Both the position numbers and the translations under genes were made by a program. From contig NZ_JBDZDN010000004.1 of NCBI RefSeq assembly GCF_040049215.1, positions 248,001 through 312,000 of the forward strand: a stretch of 64,000 bases of DNA, written 5' to 3'. A model generated the notes under the pieces. That model searched no databases. It saw nothing but the letters and a program-made list of their open reading frames with translations, and was not told the DNA's origin. Positions within the stretch are counted from its first letter, which is position 1; each line of letters starts with the position of its first letter. This document shows, in pieces, positions 17,004 through 25,792 of this stretch. Source of the stretch: Mesorhizobium_K sp040049215. GTDB lineage: Bacteria > Pseudomonadota > Alphaproteobacteria > Rhizobiales > Rhizobiaceae.

Positions 17004-17672
17004 ATGATAGTGATCGTAGACGAGCGCGAGCTCGTACAAGAGGGATATCATTCACTTTTTGACCGTGAGGGCGTGGCGACCGCGTCGTTCGGTTCCAACG
17101 CATTCGGCGAGTGGGTAACGAGCGCGGCCGACGCGGATCTGAAGTCGGTCCGCGCCTTCCTGATCGGCGACTGCGACAAGGCTGCCGTGTCGCCGCGCAG
17201 GATACGTGATCGCACCGGGGCTCCGGTGATCGCGCTCAGCGACCATCATTCGCTCGAGAACACGCTGATGCTGTTCGAGTCGGGCGTCGACGACGTGATC
17301 CGCAAGCCGGTCCACATCCGCGAGATCCTGGCGCGCATCACCGCGATCCGTCGCCGCGTCCAGGAAGAGCAGCAGTTCCTTGAAATCGGTTCGATGCGCA
17401 TCTTCATGGATGGCCGCGAGCCCGAGATCGACGGCGAGCCGCTGCCGCTGCCGCGTCGCGAGCGCCGCATCCTCGAATACCTGGCGGCCAACCGTGGCCG
17501 CCGCGTCACCAAGACCCAGGTCTTCAACGCCATCTACGGCATCTTCGACGATGAGGTCGAGGAGAACGTCGTCGAAAGCCACATCTCCAAGCTGCGCAAG
17601 AAGCTGCGCGAGAGGCTGGGCTTCGATCCGATCGATTCCAAGCGCTTCCTCGGCTACCGGCTGATCGGATAA
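17004..17672 (+). CDS. rem: OmpR-type flagellar regulator Rem
   Basis: Rem activates late flagellar genes in Sinorhizobium. ATG 17004 with GGAGGG eight bases upstream gives 222 residues, close to the known length. The receiver domain begins MIVIVDERELVQEGY and keeps an acidic pair and the distal Lys (IRKPVH). The usual phosphorylation segment LxxDxxLPxxxG is replaced by FLIGDCDKAAVS, so phosphorylation is doubtful. The C-terminal winged helix is typical (LPRRERRILEYLA, VESHISKLRKKLRERLG, GYRLIG). No partner kinase is adjacent. Confidence 0.92.
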   Translation: MIVIVDERELVQEGYHSLFDREGVATASFGSNAFGEWVTSAADADLKSVRAFLIGDCDKAAVSPRRIRDRTGAPVIALSDHHSLENTLMLFESGVDDVIRKPVHIREILARITAIRRRVQEEQQFLEIGSMRIFMDGREPEIDGEPLPLPRRERRILEYLAANRGRRVTKTQVFNAIYGIFDDEVEENVVESHISKLRKKLRERLGFDPIDSKRFLGYRLIG

Positions 17673-17749
17673 CCGGTCCCGCACCAGTTTCGCGCAAGTC
17701 CAGTGGGCTATCCTGCCCATGGTGAAGTGCAAAGTGGGGAGAAGCCACG

Positions 17750-19009
17750 ATGAGTCTCTATGGAATGATGCGGACCGGCGTGTCCGGCATGAATGCACAG
17801 GCCAACCGCCTGTCGACGGTCGCCGACAACATCGCCAATTCCGGCACCACGGGATACAAGCGCTCCTCGACGGAATTCTCCTCGCTCATCATCCCTTCGA
17901 CCACCGGCAACTACACGTCGGGTGGCGTCACCACTACGATCCGCACATCTGTATCGCAGCAGGGCGACCTGAAATACACGAGTTCCGGCAGCGACCTCGC
18001 CATCAACGGCGACGGCTTCTTCGTCGTGCAGAATTCAAGCGGCACGCCCTTTCTCACCCGCGCCGGCTCCTTCGTGCCGGACGGCAACGGCAATCTGGTC
18101 AATGCTGCCGGCTTCTACCTGATGGGCTACAGCTTTGACGCCGGCCCGCCGGCCGCCACCGCCAACGGCTTCGGCGGCCTGGAGATGGTCTCGATTGCTC
18201 AGGAAGAGTTGCTTGCCGTTCCGTCGACCCAGGGCCTGTTCACAGCCAACCTGCCTGTGGGCGCCGACCCCGTTGCCGCCGGCCTCCTGCCGTCGGCCAA
18301 CGCCGCCACCGCCACCGCCACGCAGAAGACGTCGCTCGTCGTCTACGACAATCTCGGCTCCGAGGTGGTGCTCGACATCCACTACACCAAGACCGGGACG
18401 AACACCTGGGAAGTCGCGGTCTTCAACCAGGCGGGCGCTGCCCCCGGCGCACCCTTCCCCTATGCTCCCGGTTCGCTTCTCGCAACCGCCAACATGACCT
18501 TCGATGGCACGACCGGCGCGCTCATCTCGCCTGTCGCCGGCGTCAACATCCCGGTGCCTAACGGCGTCACCTTCAACCTCGACATCTCGAAGATGACGCA
18601 GCTCGGCATGGAATATACCGAGCTCAGGGTGGAAGCGAACGGCAACGCGCCTTCGGGCATCGAGAGCATCGAGATCGGCTCGGACGGCACCATGTACGCG
18701 CTCTACGAGAACGGCTCCTTCCGCGAGCTATACCGCATTCCGCTCGCCGACGTTCAGAGCCCCGACATGATGACCGCGCTGCCCGGCAACGTCTACACGC
18801 TGAGTGCGGATTCGGGCGCCCTGCAGATGGGCTTTCCCGGCTCCGGTGGCCTCGGCTCCATGATCTCCGGCGCGTTGGAGAACTCAAACGTCGACATCGC
18901 CGAGGAGCTCACCAACATGATCGAGTCGCAGCGCAGCTATACCGCCAACTCCAAGGTGTTCCAGACTGGCGCCGACCTGATGGACATTCTCGTCAACCTC
19001 AAGAGGTAG
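17750..19009 (+). CDS. flgE: Flagellar hook protein FlgE
   Basis: FlgE polymerises into the hook. The 419-residue product has the N-terminal motif MRTGVSGMNAQANRLSTVAD, the FlgE_D2-type middle (KTSLVVYDNLGSEVVLDIHY; FDGTTGAL), the conserved LAINGDGFFVVQ, and the C-terminal LENSNVDIAEELTNMIESQR with SYTANSKVFQT. The ATG follows GGGGAGAAGCCACG. It opens the flgE-flgK-flgL-flaF-flbT-flgD-fliQ run. Confidence 0.97.
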   Translation: MSLYGMMRTGVSGMNAQANRLSTVADNIANSGTTGYKRSSTEFSSLIIPSTTGNYTSGGVTTTIRTSVSQQGDLKYTSSGSDLAINGDGFFVVQNSSGTPFLTRAGSFVPDGNGNLVNAAGFYLMGYSFDAGPPAATANGFGGLEMVSIAQEELLAVPSTQGLFTANLPVGADPVAAGLLPSANAATATATQKTSLVVYDNLGSEVVLDIHYTKTGTNTWEVAVFNQAGAAPGAPFPYAPGSLLATANMTFDGTTGALISPVAGVNIPVPNGVTFNLDISKMTQLGMEYTELRVEANGNAPSGIESIEIGSDGTMYALYENGSFRELYRIPLADVQSPDMMTALPGNVYTLSADSGALQMGFPGSGGLGSMISGALENSNVDIAEELTNMIESQRSYTANSKVFQTGADLMDILVNLKR

Positions 19010-19060
19010 CCGGGTTACGTAACCCCGGGGTCAGGACCCTAAAGGCTTCTGAAAGTTAGC

Positions 19061-20518
19061 ATGTCGCTGTCTTCCGCCCTCAGCATCGCACAATCGTCGA
19101 TCAGGAATACTGCCCGGCAGACCAGCATCGTTTCCCGCAACGTCCTGGAAGCGAACAATCCAGACTACAGCCGCCGCATGGCGGTCACGACCAACACGAC
19201 CGGCGCGCGTTCGATCGAGATCCAGCGAGCCGCCAACGAGCAGCTCTTTCGCCAGAACCTGCAGGCGCTGTCCGCATGGAACGGCCAGAGCACGCTCTAC
19301 AACGGCATGGAGCAGCTGAACCTCTCCATCAACGGCATCGAGAACGGCAACTCGCCGGCCACGGTGATCGGCAAGCTGCAGGAGGCGCTGCAGCTCTATT
19401 CGGCATCGCCGTCGAACCGCAACTTGGCGGAGACCACGCTCGACGCGGCGCGCCAGGTCGTGCGCACGCTGAACGACGGCACCAACGCCATCCAGTCGTT
19501 CCGCGCCGTTGCCGACCAGGAGATCTCGACCGCCGTCGGCGAACTCAATAACCTGCTCGCCGATCTGGAGAAGGAGAACAACGCCGTCGTCTCCGGCACG
19601 CGCTCCGGCCGCGACATCTCCGACGCGCTCGACCAGCGCGACGCCACGCTGAAGAAGATCGCGGAATATGTGCCGATCTCGACCTTGACCCGCGGCGACA
19701 ACGACATGATCGTCCTGACCAAGGACGGTTCGACGCTGTTCGAGACCGTGCCGCGCAGCGTCAGCTTCACGCCGACCGGCGTCTATTCCCCCGGCACGAC
19801 GGGCGGAAAGGTTTTCATCGACGGCGTGCCGATCGATCTCGCCGCCGGCGGCAACACCGGCGCCTCGGGCCGTATCGCCGGCATGATCCAGCTGCGCGAC
19901 GGCGTCACGGTCACCATGCAGGGCCAGCTCGACGAGATCGCGCGCGGGCTGATCGCCGCCTTCGCCGAGACCTCGCCAACCAACGCGCTTCCGGAAGCGC
20001 CCGGCCTCTTCACCTGGCTCGGTGCTCCGGCCATGCCCGCGGCGGGCACGCTGGTCACCGGCCTCGCCGGCCAGATTCGCCTCAACCCCGCGATGGACTC
20101 CGCGCGGGGCGGCAATCCCGAACTGCTGCGCGACGGCGGCGCCAGCGGCGCAGGCTATGTCCACAACACCGGCGGCAACGCATCCTATTCCGGCCTGCTC
20201 ATCTCCTATGGCGACCGCATCGACGCGCCGATGGCCTTCGACCCTTCGACCGGCATCGAATCCTCCTCGAGCCTCGCCGACTATTCGACCGCGGCGATCG
20301 GCTGGTTCGACGGCATGCGCAAGGAGGCGTCCGACGCCGCGGCTTCCAAGGAGGCGCTCGCCGTATACACGGCCGAGGCGCTGTCCAACGAGACCGGCGT
20401 CAACATCGACATGGAGATGTCGCTGCTGCTCGACCTCGAGCACTCCTACGAGGCGTCCGCCAGGCTGATCCGGGCTGTCGACGAGATGCTCGCAGCGCTT
20501 CTCGAAGCGGTGAGGTAG
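19061..20518 (+). CDS. flgK: Hook-filament junction protein FlgK (HAP1)
   Basis: FlgK is the first hook-associated protein. The 485-residue protein starts with the family helix MSLSSALSIAQSSIRNTARQ and SRNVLEANNPDYSRRMA. A middle segment has ISDALDQRDATLKKIAEYVP, and the C-terminus has SNETGVNIDMEMSLLLDLEH with SYEASARLIRAVDEMLAALL. It follows flgE after 51 bases and precedes flgL by four. Confidence 0.96.
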   Translation: MSLSSALSIAQSSIRNTARQTSIVSRNVLEANNPDYSRRMAVTTNTTGARSIEIQRAANEQLFRQNLQALSAWNGQSTLYNGMEQLNLSINGIENGNSPATVIGKLQEALQLYSASPSNRNLAETTLDAARQVVRTLNDGTNAIQSFRAVADQEISTAVGELNNLLADLEKENNAVVSGTRSGRDISDALDQRDATLKKIAEYVPISTLTRGDNDMIVLTKDGSTLFETVPRSVSFTPTGVYSPGTTGGKVFIDGVPIDLAAGGNTGASGRIAGMIQLRDGVTVTMQGQLDEIARGLIAAFAETSPTNALPEAPGLFTWLGAPAMPAAGTLVTGLAGQIRLNPAMDSARGGNPELLRDGGASGAGYVHNTGGNASYSGLLISYGDRIDAPMAFDPSTGIESSSSLADYSTAAIGWFDGMRKEASDAAASKEALAVYTAEALSNETGVNIDMEMSLLLDLEHSYEASARLIRAVDEMLAALLEAVR

Positions 20519-20522
20519 GCCG

Positions 20523-21569
20523 ATGAAGGCCTCGTTCGTTTCTTCCCTCTCCGTTTCCCAGGCGATGCGTTATTCGACCATGCGCACCTCCAGCGACCTC
20601 GTGAAAGCGCAGAAGGAGCTCGATACCGGCAAGGTCTTCGACAGTGGCCTGGCGCTCGGGGCGCGCACCGTGCAGACCGTCACCTTCGCGCGCGATCTCG
20701 AACGGCTGAACGGCATCGTCGATTCCAACGGCCTGGTGTCGGCGCGGCTCACGGCCACACAGGCGGCGCTGGGCCAGATCGCCGGCGCCGCGCAGGAATT
20801 CCTCGGCGTGCTCACTGCCAGCGTCTCCGGCGATGCCGCGGCCTCCGTCACCAGGGACAGCGGCAGTTCCGCGCTCGCCGCGCTGACCTCGATCCTCAAC
20901 ACGCCGATCAACGGCGAGTATATCTTCGCCGGCATCAACACAGATGTGAAGCCGCTCGATGGTTTCGCCGCCGGCTCGCCGGCCAAGACCGCCTTCGACG
21001 CAGCCTTCCAGACGCATTTCGGCTTTAGCCAGGACGATCCGGCGGCGGCCAACATCACCACCGCCCAGATGGACGCCTTCATGACGACGGCGCTCGAGCC
21101 GCAGTTCCTCGGCGCCGGCTGGCAGGCCAACTGGTCGAACGCCACCGATCAGACCATCGTCAGCCGCATCGCTCTCAAAGAGACGTCGGAGACGTCGGTC
21201 AGCGGCAACGACGACGGCATACGCAAGCTCGCCATGGCCGCCGCCGCGATCAGCGATCTCTTCGACAGCAATCTCTCAGCCGCCGGCAAGGAGGCCCTTG
21301 TCAACCGCGCCGTAGGACTGGTCGGCGAGGCAATCAGCTCCATCGCCGACCTTCAGGCGCAGACCGGCGTCGTGGAGCAGCGCGTCGACGCGGCAAGCGA
21401 GCGCATGAAGGTTCAGGTCGACCTGTTCGAGCTTTCGATCATCGAGACAGAGGGGGTCGATCCCTACGAGGCGGCTAACCGCGTCAAGGAACTGCTCTCG
21501 CACATCGAAACCTCCTACGCGCTCACCGCGCGCATTCAGCAGCTCAGCCTGCTCCGATTCCTAGGCTAA
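20523..21569 (+). CDS. flgL: Hook-filament junction protein FlgL (HAP3)
   Basis: FlgL is the hook-associated protein next to the filament and is homologous to flagellin at its ends. The 348-residue protein begins MKASFVSSLSVSQAMRYSTM and has the Thr/Ala-rich D1 helices (LTATQAALGQIAGAAQEFLG), the NTPINGEYIFAGINTDVKP segment typical of FlgL, and a helical C-terminus ending IQQLSLLRFLG. It lies four bases after flgK and 22 bases before flaF. Confidence 0.95.
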   Translation: MKASFVSSLSVSQAMRYSTMRTSSDLVKAQKELDTGKVFDSGLALGARTVQTVTFARDLERLNGIVDSNGLVSARLTATQAALGQIAGAAQEFLGVLTASVSGDAAASVTRDSGSSALAALTSILNTPINGEYIFAGINTDVKPLDGFAAGSPAKTAFDAAFQTHFGFSQDDPAAANITTAQMDAFMTTALEPQFLGAGWQANWSNATDQTIVSRIALKETSETSVSGNDDGIRKLAMAAAAISDLFDSNLSAAGKEALVNRAVGLVGEAISSIADLQAQTGVVEQRVDAASERMKVQVDLFELSIIETEGVDPYEAANRVKELLSHIETSYALTARIQQLSLLRFLG

Positions 21570-21591
21570 CGGCAGCACAGACGGGATACAC

Positions 21592-21939
21592 ATGTACCAA
21601 TTCTCCTATGCCGACATCCAGACCGACTCAGTGGCCGACGCCAAGGATCGCGAGCGCCAGCTTCTGACGCGCTCGATCGACATGCTTGTCGCGGCGCGCG
21701 CCGTCGGCAGCGACTCGATGGAAGCGATCGAGGCGCTTCATTTCATGAACCGCGTCTGGACATCCTTCATGGAAGACCTCGGCAGCCAGGAAAATGCCCT
21801 GCCGCGCGAGCTGCGCGCCAATCTGATCTCGATCGGCCTGTGGCTCCTGCGAGAGGCCGAGGACGTGCGCCAGGGCCGCTCCGACAATTTCGACGGTCTG
21901 ATCGAAGTTTCCCAGATCATCCGGGATGGCATCCAATGA
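21592..21939 (+). CDS. flaF: Flagellar biosynthesis regulator FlaF
   Basis: FlaF is a small alphaproteobacterial protein needed for flagellin synthesis; in Caulobacter and Brucella it acts opposite to FlbT. The 115 residues match the family: YADIQTDSVADAKDRERQLL, SIDMLVAARAVGSDSMEAIE and ELRANLISIGLWLLREAEDV. The stop overlaps the flbT ATG (ATGA), which fits coupled synthesis of the two regulators. Confidence 0.95.
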   Translation: MYQFSYADIQTDSVADAKDRERQLLTRSIDMLVAARAVGSDSMEAIEALHFMNRVWTSFMEDLGSQENALPRELRANLISIGLWLLREAEDVRQGRSDNFDGLIEVSQIIRDGIQ

Positions 21940-22376
21940 AGAACACGCTGAAAATCTCGCTGAAGCCCAACGAGAAGATCTACCTCAACGGCGCCGTCGT
22001 CAGGGTCGACCGCAAGGTCACGCTGGAACTGCTCAACGACGTGCAGTTCCTGCTCGAAAGCCATGTGCTGCAGATCGACGAGGCGTCGACGCCGCTGCGC
22101 CAGCTCTATTTTATCCTGCAGGTCATGCTGATGAACCCGACCGGCGCGAACGACGCCTACGAGATGTTCCGCCGCTCGCTGCCCTTGATGATCGCAAGCT
22201 TCGACGATCCGGAGATAACAGGCACGCTGAAGCATATCGACCAGATGGTCGGCGAAGGTCACGTCTACGAGGCGCTGAAGGCTATCCGCGGCCTCTATCC
22301 GCTCGAACGCCGCGCGCTGGGCGAGAACGACGACAACCCGCCCGAGAAGCAGCAGTTTAGGGCCGGAGCCGCCTGA
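21936..22376 (+). CDS. flbT: Flagellin mRNA regulator FlbT
   Basis: FlbT is a post-transcriptional regulator known in Caulobacter to bind the 5' untranslated region of flagellin mRNA. The 146-residue protein begins MKNTLKISLKPNEKIYLNGA and has VTLELLNDVQFLLESHVL and ASTPLRQLYFILQVMLMNP, all typical. ATG 21936 overlaps the flaF stop, and flgD overlaps its stop by one base. Its likely targets here are the hairpin leaders of flagellins 1 and 2. Confidence 0.95.
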   Translation: MKNTLKISLKPNEKIYLNGAVVRVDRKVTLELLNDVQFLLESHVLQIDEASTPLRQLYFILQVMLMNPTGANDAYEMFRRSLPLMIASFDDPEITGTLKHIDQMVGEGHVYEALKAIRGLYPLERRALGENDDNPPEKQQFRAGAA

Positions 22377-22774
22377 TGAGCATGACCGTTCCCGCGACCA
22401 GCGGCTCCACTTACACCACCCAGTCCGACGCTGTCTCGAAGACGCAGGTCGACTACCAGTCCTTCCTTAAGCTGCTCGTCGCGCAGATGAAGAACCAGGA
22501 TCCTACCAACCCCATGGACTCCACACAGTACATGGCGCAGCTTGCCGCCTTCAGCCAGGTCGAACAGTCGGTGCAGATGAACACCAAGCTCGACCAGATG
22601 CTGCAATCCTCGACGCTGGAGCAGGCAGCCTCCATCATCGGCCGGACCGTCACCTCCGCCGACGGCGAGACGTCAGGCAAGGTCGCCGAGGTACGCCTGG
22701 TCTCCAACGGCATCGTCGCCGTGCTCGATGGCGGCAAAGAGGTTAGCGTCGGGCCCGGCGTGAAGATTTCGTAG
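22376..22774 (+). CDS. flgD: Basal-body rod modification (hook cap) protein FlgD, short form
   Basis: FlgD caps the growing hook. The 132-residue protein holds the conserved N-terminal FlgD region (DYQSFLKLLVAQMKNQDPTN, PMDSTQYMAQLAAFSQVEQS) and a short beta segment (GRTVTSADGETSGKVAEVRL). It lacks the larger C-terminal FlgD domain of enteric bacteria, as is usual in rhizobia. The start overlaps the flbT stop (TGATG) and fliQ follows after 21 bases. Confidence 0.95.
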   Translation: MSMTVPATSGSTYTTQSDAVSKTQVDYQSFLKLLVAQMKNQDPTNPMDSTQYMAQLAAFSQVEQSVQMNTKLDQMLQSSTLEQAASIIGRTVTSADGETSGKVAEVRLVSNGIVAVLDGGKEVSVGPGVKIS

Positions 22775-22795
22775 ATGGGTAGATAAAGAGCGAGC

Positions 22796-23062
22796 ATGAA
22801 CGAGGCCGACGCACTCGACATTGTCCAGTATGCCATCTGGACCGTATTGACCGCCTCAGGTCCGGCCGTCGCCGCCGCGATGCTGGTAGGCGTCGGCATC
22901 GCACTCGTCCAGGCGCTCACCCAGATTCAGGAAATCACCCTGACCTTCGTGCCGAAGATCGTGGCGATCATGCTGGTCGTCGCCTTCACCGGCCCTTTCA
23001 TAGGCGCGCAGATTTCCGCCTTCGCCAACGTCATCTTCGAACGCATCGAAACGGGGTTTTAG
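22796..23062 (+). CDS. fliQ: Flagellar type III export gate protein FliQ
   Basis: FliQ is an 88-residue inner-membrane export gate subunit with two membrane helices. The sequence fits the family (DIVQYAIWTVLTASGPAVAA, LVQALTQIQEITLTFVPKIV, then GPFIGAQISAFANVIFERI). In other Rhizobiales flhA follows directly. Here flhA is 2.7 kb further on, after three genes unrelated to motility. Confidence 0.95.
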   Translation: MNEADALDIVQYAIWTVLTASGPAVAAAMLVGVGIALVQALTQIQEITLTFVPKIVAIMLVVAFTGPFIGAQISAFANVIFERIETGF

Positions 23063-23117
23063 GAACCGCATCGGCTCCTGACGGTTACGCCTTTGGCTTG
23101 GCGCATGGGTGATTGCC

Positions 23118-23504
23118 ATGGACAAGATCGAGCTTTCGAACACGTACCGACGCTACATCGGCTGCCTGAACGCGCAGGATTGGGCGAGGCTCGGACAGTT
23201 CGTCCACGACCAGGCCCGGCACAACGGCAGGCCGTTCGGGCTGTCGGGTTATCGCGAAATGCTGGAGCGGGATTTCAACCAGATCCCGGACCTTCATTTC
23301 AATATCGCGCTGCTGGTCTGCGACCCGCCCTTCGTGGCGAGCCGGCTTGACTTCAACTGCACGCCGCGCGGCGAATTCCTCGGCCTTCCGGTGAACGGCA
23401 AGCGCGTGTCTTTCTCGGAAAACGTGTTCTACCGTCTTCGCGACGGAAAGATCGAGGAGGTCTGGTCCGTCATCGACAAGGCGGCCATCGAAGCCCAGCT
23501 CTAA
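23118..23504 (+). CDS. SnoaL-like / ester cyclase family protein
   Basis: A small protein of about 128 residues with the SnoaL-like pattern: an N-terminal helix (LSNTYRRYIGCLNAQDWARL), GYREMLERDFNQIPDLHFNI, a GLPVNGKRVSF strand turn and C-terminal YRLRDGKIEEVWSVIDKAAI. Some relatives catalyse polyketide ring closure, but most have no known substrate. ATG 23118 is preferred to GTG 23109. It sits inside the flagellar cluster, next to an HxlR regulator on the opposite strand, and has no visible link to motility. Confidence 0.8.
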   Translation: MDKIELSNTYRRYIGCLNAQDWARLGQFVHDQARHNGRPFGLSGYREMLERDFNQIPDLHFNIALLVCDPPFVASRLDFNCTPRGEFLGLPVNGKRVSFSENVFYRLRDGKIEEVWSVIDKAAIEAQL

Positions 23505-23520
23505 ACAATAGCCGCATCGT

Positions 23521-24213
23521 TCAGGCCGCCTTCACGTGCTCCCGCGCGAACGGGCTAAGCCCCAGCCATTGTTGCATGGCGCCCGCAAGCGCGCGGTCGC
23601 CATCGAGTTCAATCGCGCCCGAATCGATCTCGCTCCGCAGCTTCGCGACCCCCATCCAGACAGCCGTCATGGTTCTGAGCGGCGAACGCACCAGCAGGTC
23701 CACCTCGAAGCCGGGATCATAATAGCAGAGGTCGACATCGCCTTCCTCGACCACCAGCCAGTAATTCTGCTTTGTCGGCGATAGTTCGGGGTACTGAAAC
23801 TGAATCGTGCATTTGCGCGGCGGCAGCGGCTCCGGCACCAGGTTGCGGCGCATGTCCCACATCAGCAGCGTCGGATCGAGGTTGCGCAGCGAAAGCTGCG
23901 ATTCCACCCAGCGCGAGCCCCACATGCCAAGCCCCATGACCACGCCCTTGAGGTCCAGTCCCGCAGGCGTCAACCCGTATTCCACCGCGCCGCCCTTGCC
24001 GCGCACGACCGAGACGATCCCGGCTTTCTCCAGTTCTTTCAAACGCTTGGAGAGCAGCGCCGGGGACATGCGCGGCACGCCGCGCCGTAAATCGTTGAAG
24101 CGGGTCGTCCCGCACAGCAACTCGCGCAGGATGAGCGGAGTCCAGCGGGAACAGAAGACCTCCGCCGCCATCGAAACCGGGCAGAATTGTCCAAATCCAC
24201 TGCGTTCAGGCAT
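23521..24213 (-). CDS. HxlR-type transcriptional regulator with C-terminal SCP2-like domain
   Basis: Residues 8-105 form an HxlR winged helix (CPVSMAAEVFCSRWTPLILR, FNDLRRGVPRMSPALLSKRL, VEYGLTPAGLDL). Residues 120-230 form a second domain (LVVEEGDVDLCYYDPGFEVD, PLRTMTAVWMG) like the SCP2-type extension of some HxlR proteins, a possible lipid-ligand pocket. The N-terminal Cys11 and Cys21 could be sensory. The acyl-CoA dehydrogenase gene is divergent 211 bases away, and a palindrome lies in the spacer of this gene's own likely promoter. Confidence 0.85.
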   Translation of the reverse strand: MPERSGFGQFCPVSMAAEVFCSRWTPLILRELLCGTTRFNDLRRGVPRMSPALLSKRLKELEKAGIVSVVRGKGGAVEYGLTPAGLDLKGVVMGLGMWGSRWVESQLSLRNLDPTLLMWDMRRNLVPEPLPPRKCTIQFQYPELSPTKQNYWLVVEEGDVDLCYYDPGFEVDLLVRSPLRTMTAVWMGVAKLRSEIDSGAIELDGDRALAGAMQQWLGLSPFAREHVKAA

Positions 24214-24237
24214 AGATCACCATCCGCTCCCCATGGG

Positions 24238-24270
24238 ACTATACACTGAAACCTGCCGGTTTCCATTTCT
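24238..24270 (-). promoter_or_regulatory. HxlR promoter with palindromic operator in the spacer
   Basis: On the minus strand a -10 box TATAGT (24238-24243) lies 25 bases before the HxlR ATG. The palindrome GAAACC-GGCA-GGTTTC (24248-24263) lies just upstream of it, between the -10 and the expected -35. The placement suggests self-repression. Confidence 0.5.
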
Positions 24271-24424
24271 TGCCGCCGAAGAAGCAGCCCGGTTACGGGC
24301 GACGGCTAGCGTCCCACCTCCCGATGGCAAATCCGGTCACGACCCTGCCGGTACAGTTCTGGAACTAGACCAGCGCCCGGCTTGAGACGAAATTCGGGTA
24401 CCCAATAGCAAGAGGAAGCCAAAA

Positions 24425-25576
24425 ATGATTGCCGGCAACGCACTCAAGAAATCCGCAATGGAAGCCGAAACGGTCGTCGAGATCGCCTGCCGGCTTGCAC
24501 CGGCCTTCGCAGCCAACGCCGCGAAAGCCGACGAAGGCGACCGTTTCGTCGCCGACAACTACAAGGCCTTGAAATCGTCAGGCGTCGTCGAGGCGGCCGT
24601 GCCGGTCGAGCTTGGCGGGCGCGGCGCGGAGATCGCCGAGCTTTGCGACATGATCCGCGTCATCGCGAGAAGCTGCGGCTCCACCGGCCTCGCCTTCTCC
24701 ATGCACACGCACCAGGTCGCGATTCCCGCCTGGCGCTGGCGTCACCAGAAGATCGCCGCGGTCGAGCCGCTCTTGAAGCGCGTCGCCGCGGAGAAGATTA
24801 TCCTCCTGTCGAGCGGCGGCTCCGACTGGATCGGCGGCTCCGGCAAGGCGGAGAAGGTCGAGGGCGGCTACAGGATCACCGCGCGAAAAGTCTTCACCTC
24901 CGGCGCGCAAGCCGGCGACCTGTTGATGACCGGCGCGATCCTCGATGGCGAGCCCGCCAAGGTGCTGCATTTCGGCGTGCCTATGAAGGCGCCGGAAGTG
25001 ACCGTCGTCGAGACCTGGCGCACGCTCGGCATGCGCGGCACCGGCTCCAACGACGTCGTGATCGACGGCCTTTTCATCCCGGACGCAAACGTCGCCTTGG
25101 CGCGCAATGCCGGCGAGTGGCATCCGCTCTTCCAGATCATATCGACCGTCGCCTTCCCGCTGGTCTACGCCGCCTATCTCGGCGTCGCCGAAAGCGCCCG
25201 CGACATCGCCGTAGATTTGGCGAAGAAGAAGCCCGCGAATGCCCACGTGACAAACCTGGCCGGCCGCATGGACACCAGCCTGCGCGCCGCTCAGATCGCC
25301 CATCGCCACATGGTGGCTACGGTCGAGCAGAACGCACCGTCGGCGCAATCGGTCAACGAGGTGATGATCGGCCGTGCATTGGTCGCCGACCACGCCATAA
25401 AGGCGGTCGAACTGGCGCTGGAGCTTGCCGGCGGAGCGGGCTTCTACCGCGCGGCCGGCCTGGAACGCTGCTTCCGCGACGTCCAGGGCGCTCGCTTCCA
25501 TCCGCTTCAGCAAGGCCCGCAGGCGGCCTATGCCGGCTCGATGGCGTTGGGCCTGCCCGTCGACACGGTGTTTTGA
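24425..25576 (+). CDS. Acyl-CoA dehydrogenase family protein
   Basis: A probable FAD-dependent acyl-CoA dehydrogenase of 383 residues. The helical N-terminal domain (DNYKALKSSGVVEAAVPVEL, GGRGAE), the beta domain (WIGGSGKAEKVEGGYRITAR; GTGSNDVVIDGLFIPD) and the helical C-terminal domain (ALELAGGAGFYRAAGLERCF, RDVQGARFHPLQ) are all present. Substrate is unknown; the late segment resembles the flavin monooxygenase-like side of the superfamily as much as beta-oxidation enzymes. It is probably controlled by the divergent HxlR protein. Confidence 0.88.
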   Translation: MIAGNALKKSAMEAETVVEIACRLAPAFAANAAKADEGDRFVADNYKALKSSGVVEAAVPVELGGRGAEIAELCDMIRVIARSCGSTGLAFSMHTHQVAIPAWRWRHQKIAAVEPLLKRVAAEKIILLSSGGSDWIGGSGKAEKVEGGYRITARKVFTSGAQAGDLLMTGAILDGEPAKVLHFGVPMKAPEVTVVETWRTLGMRGTGSNDVVIDGLFIPDANVALARNAGEWHPLFQIISTVAFPLVYAAYLGVAESARDIAVDLAKKKPANAHVTNLAGRMDTSLRAAQIAHRHMVATVEQNAPSAQSVNEVMIGRALVADHAIKAVELALELAGGAGFYRAAGLERCFRDVQGARFHPLQQGPQAAYAGSMALGLPVDTVF

Positions 25577-25603
25577 CGCACGAGCGCCGCAAGCATGGCG
25601 CTT

Positions 25604-25631
25604 CCTCTCCCCCGCTCGATCGGGGGAGAGG
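25604..25631 (+). terminator. Perfect 11-bp hairpin after the acyl-CoA dehydrogenase gene
   Basis: CCTCTCCCCCG and CGGGGGAGAGG pair perfectly around CTCGAT. No T-run follows. It may terminate transcription or be a copy of a dispersed repeat. The rest of the 216-base gap before flhA shows nothing I can name. Confidence 0.5.
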
Positions 25632-25792
25632 CGCATAGAGCGTTGAAACGTCGGCAGAGTTTCCTCTCACCTGCGATTTCCAAGTTTATCGCGGCCCGCG
25701 CCCCGCAGCCGTGCCCCACCCTCGCACAAGCTTGACGCCCTACCCTCGGCCCTGCCTGCGCATGCGCGGGCTGCTTGCGATTGGACCGAGAC

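Noticed and set aside
19031..20443. A 470-codon minus-strand frame opposite flgK
   Set aside because: Antisense shadow of a clear flagellar gene.
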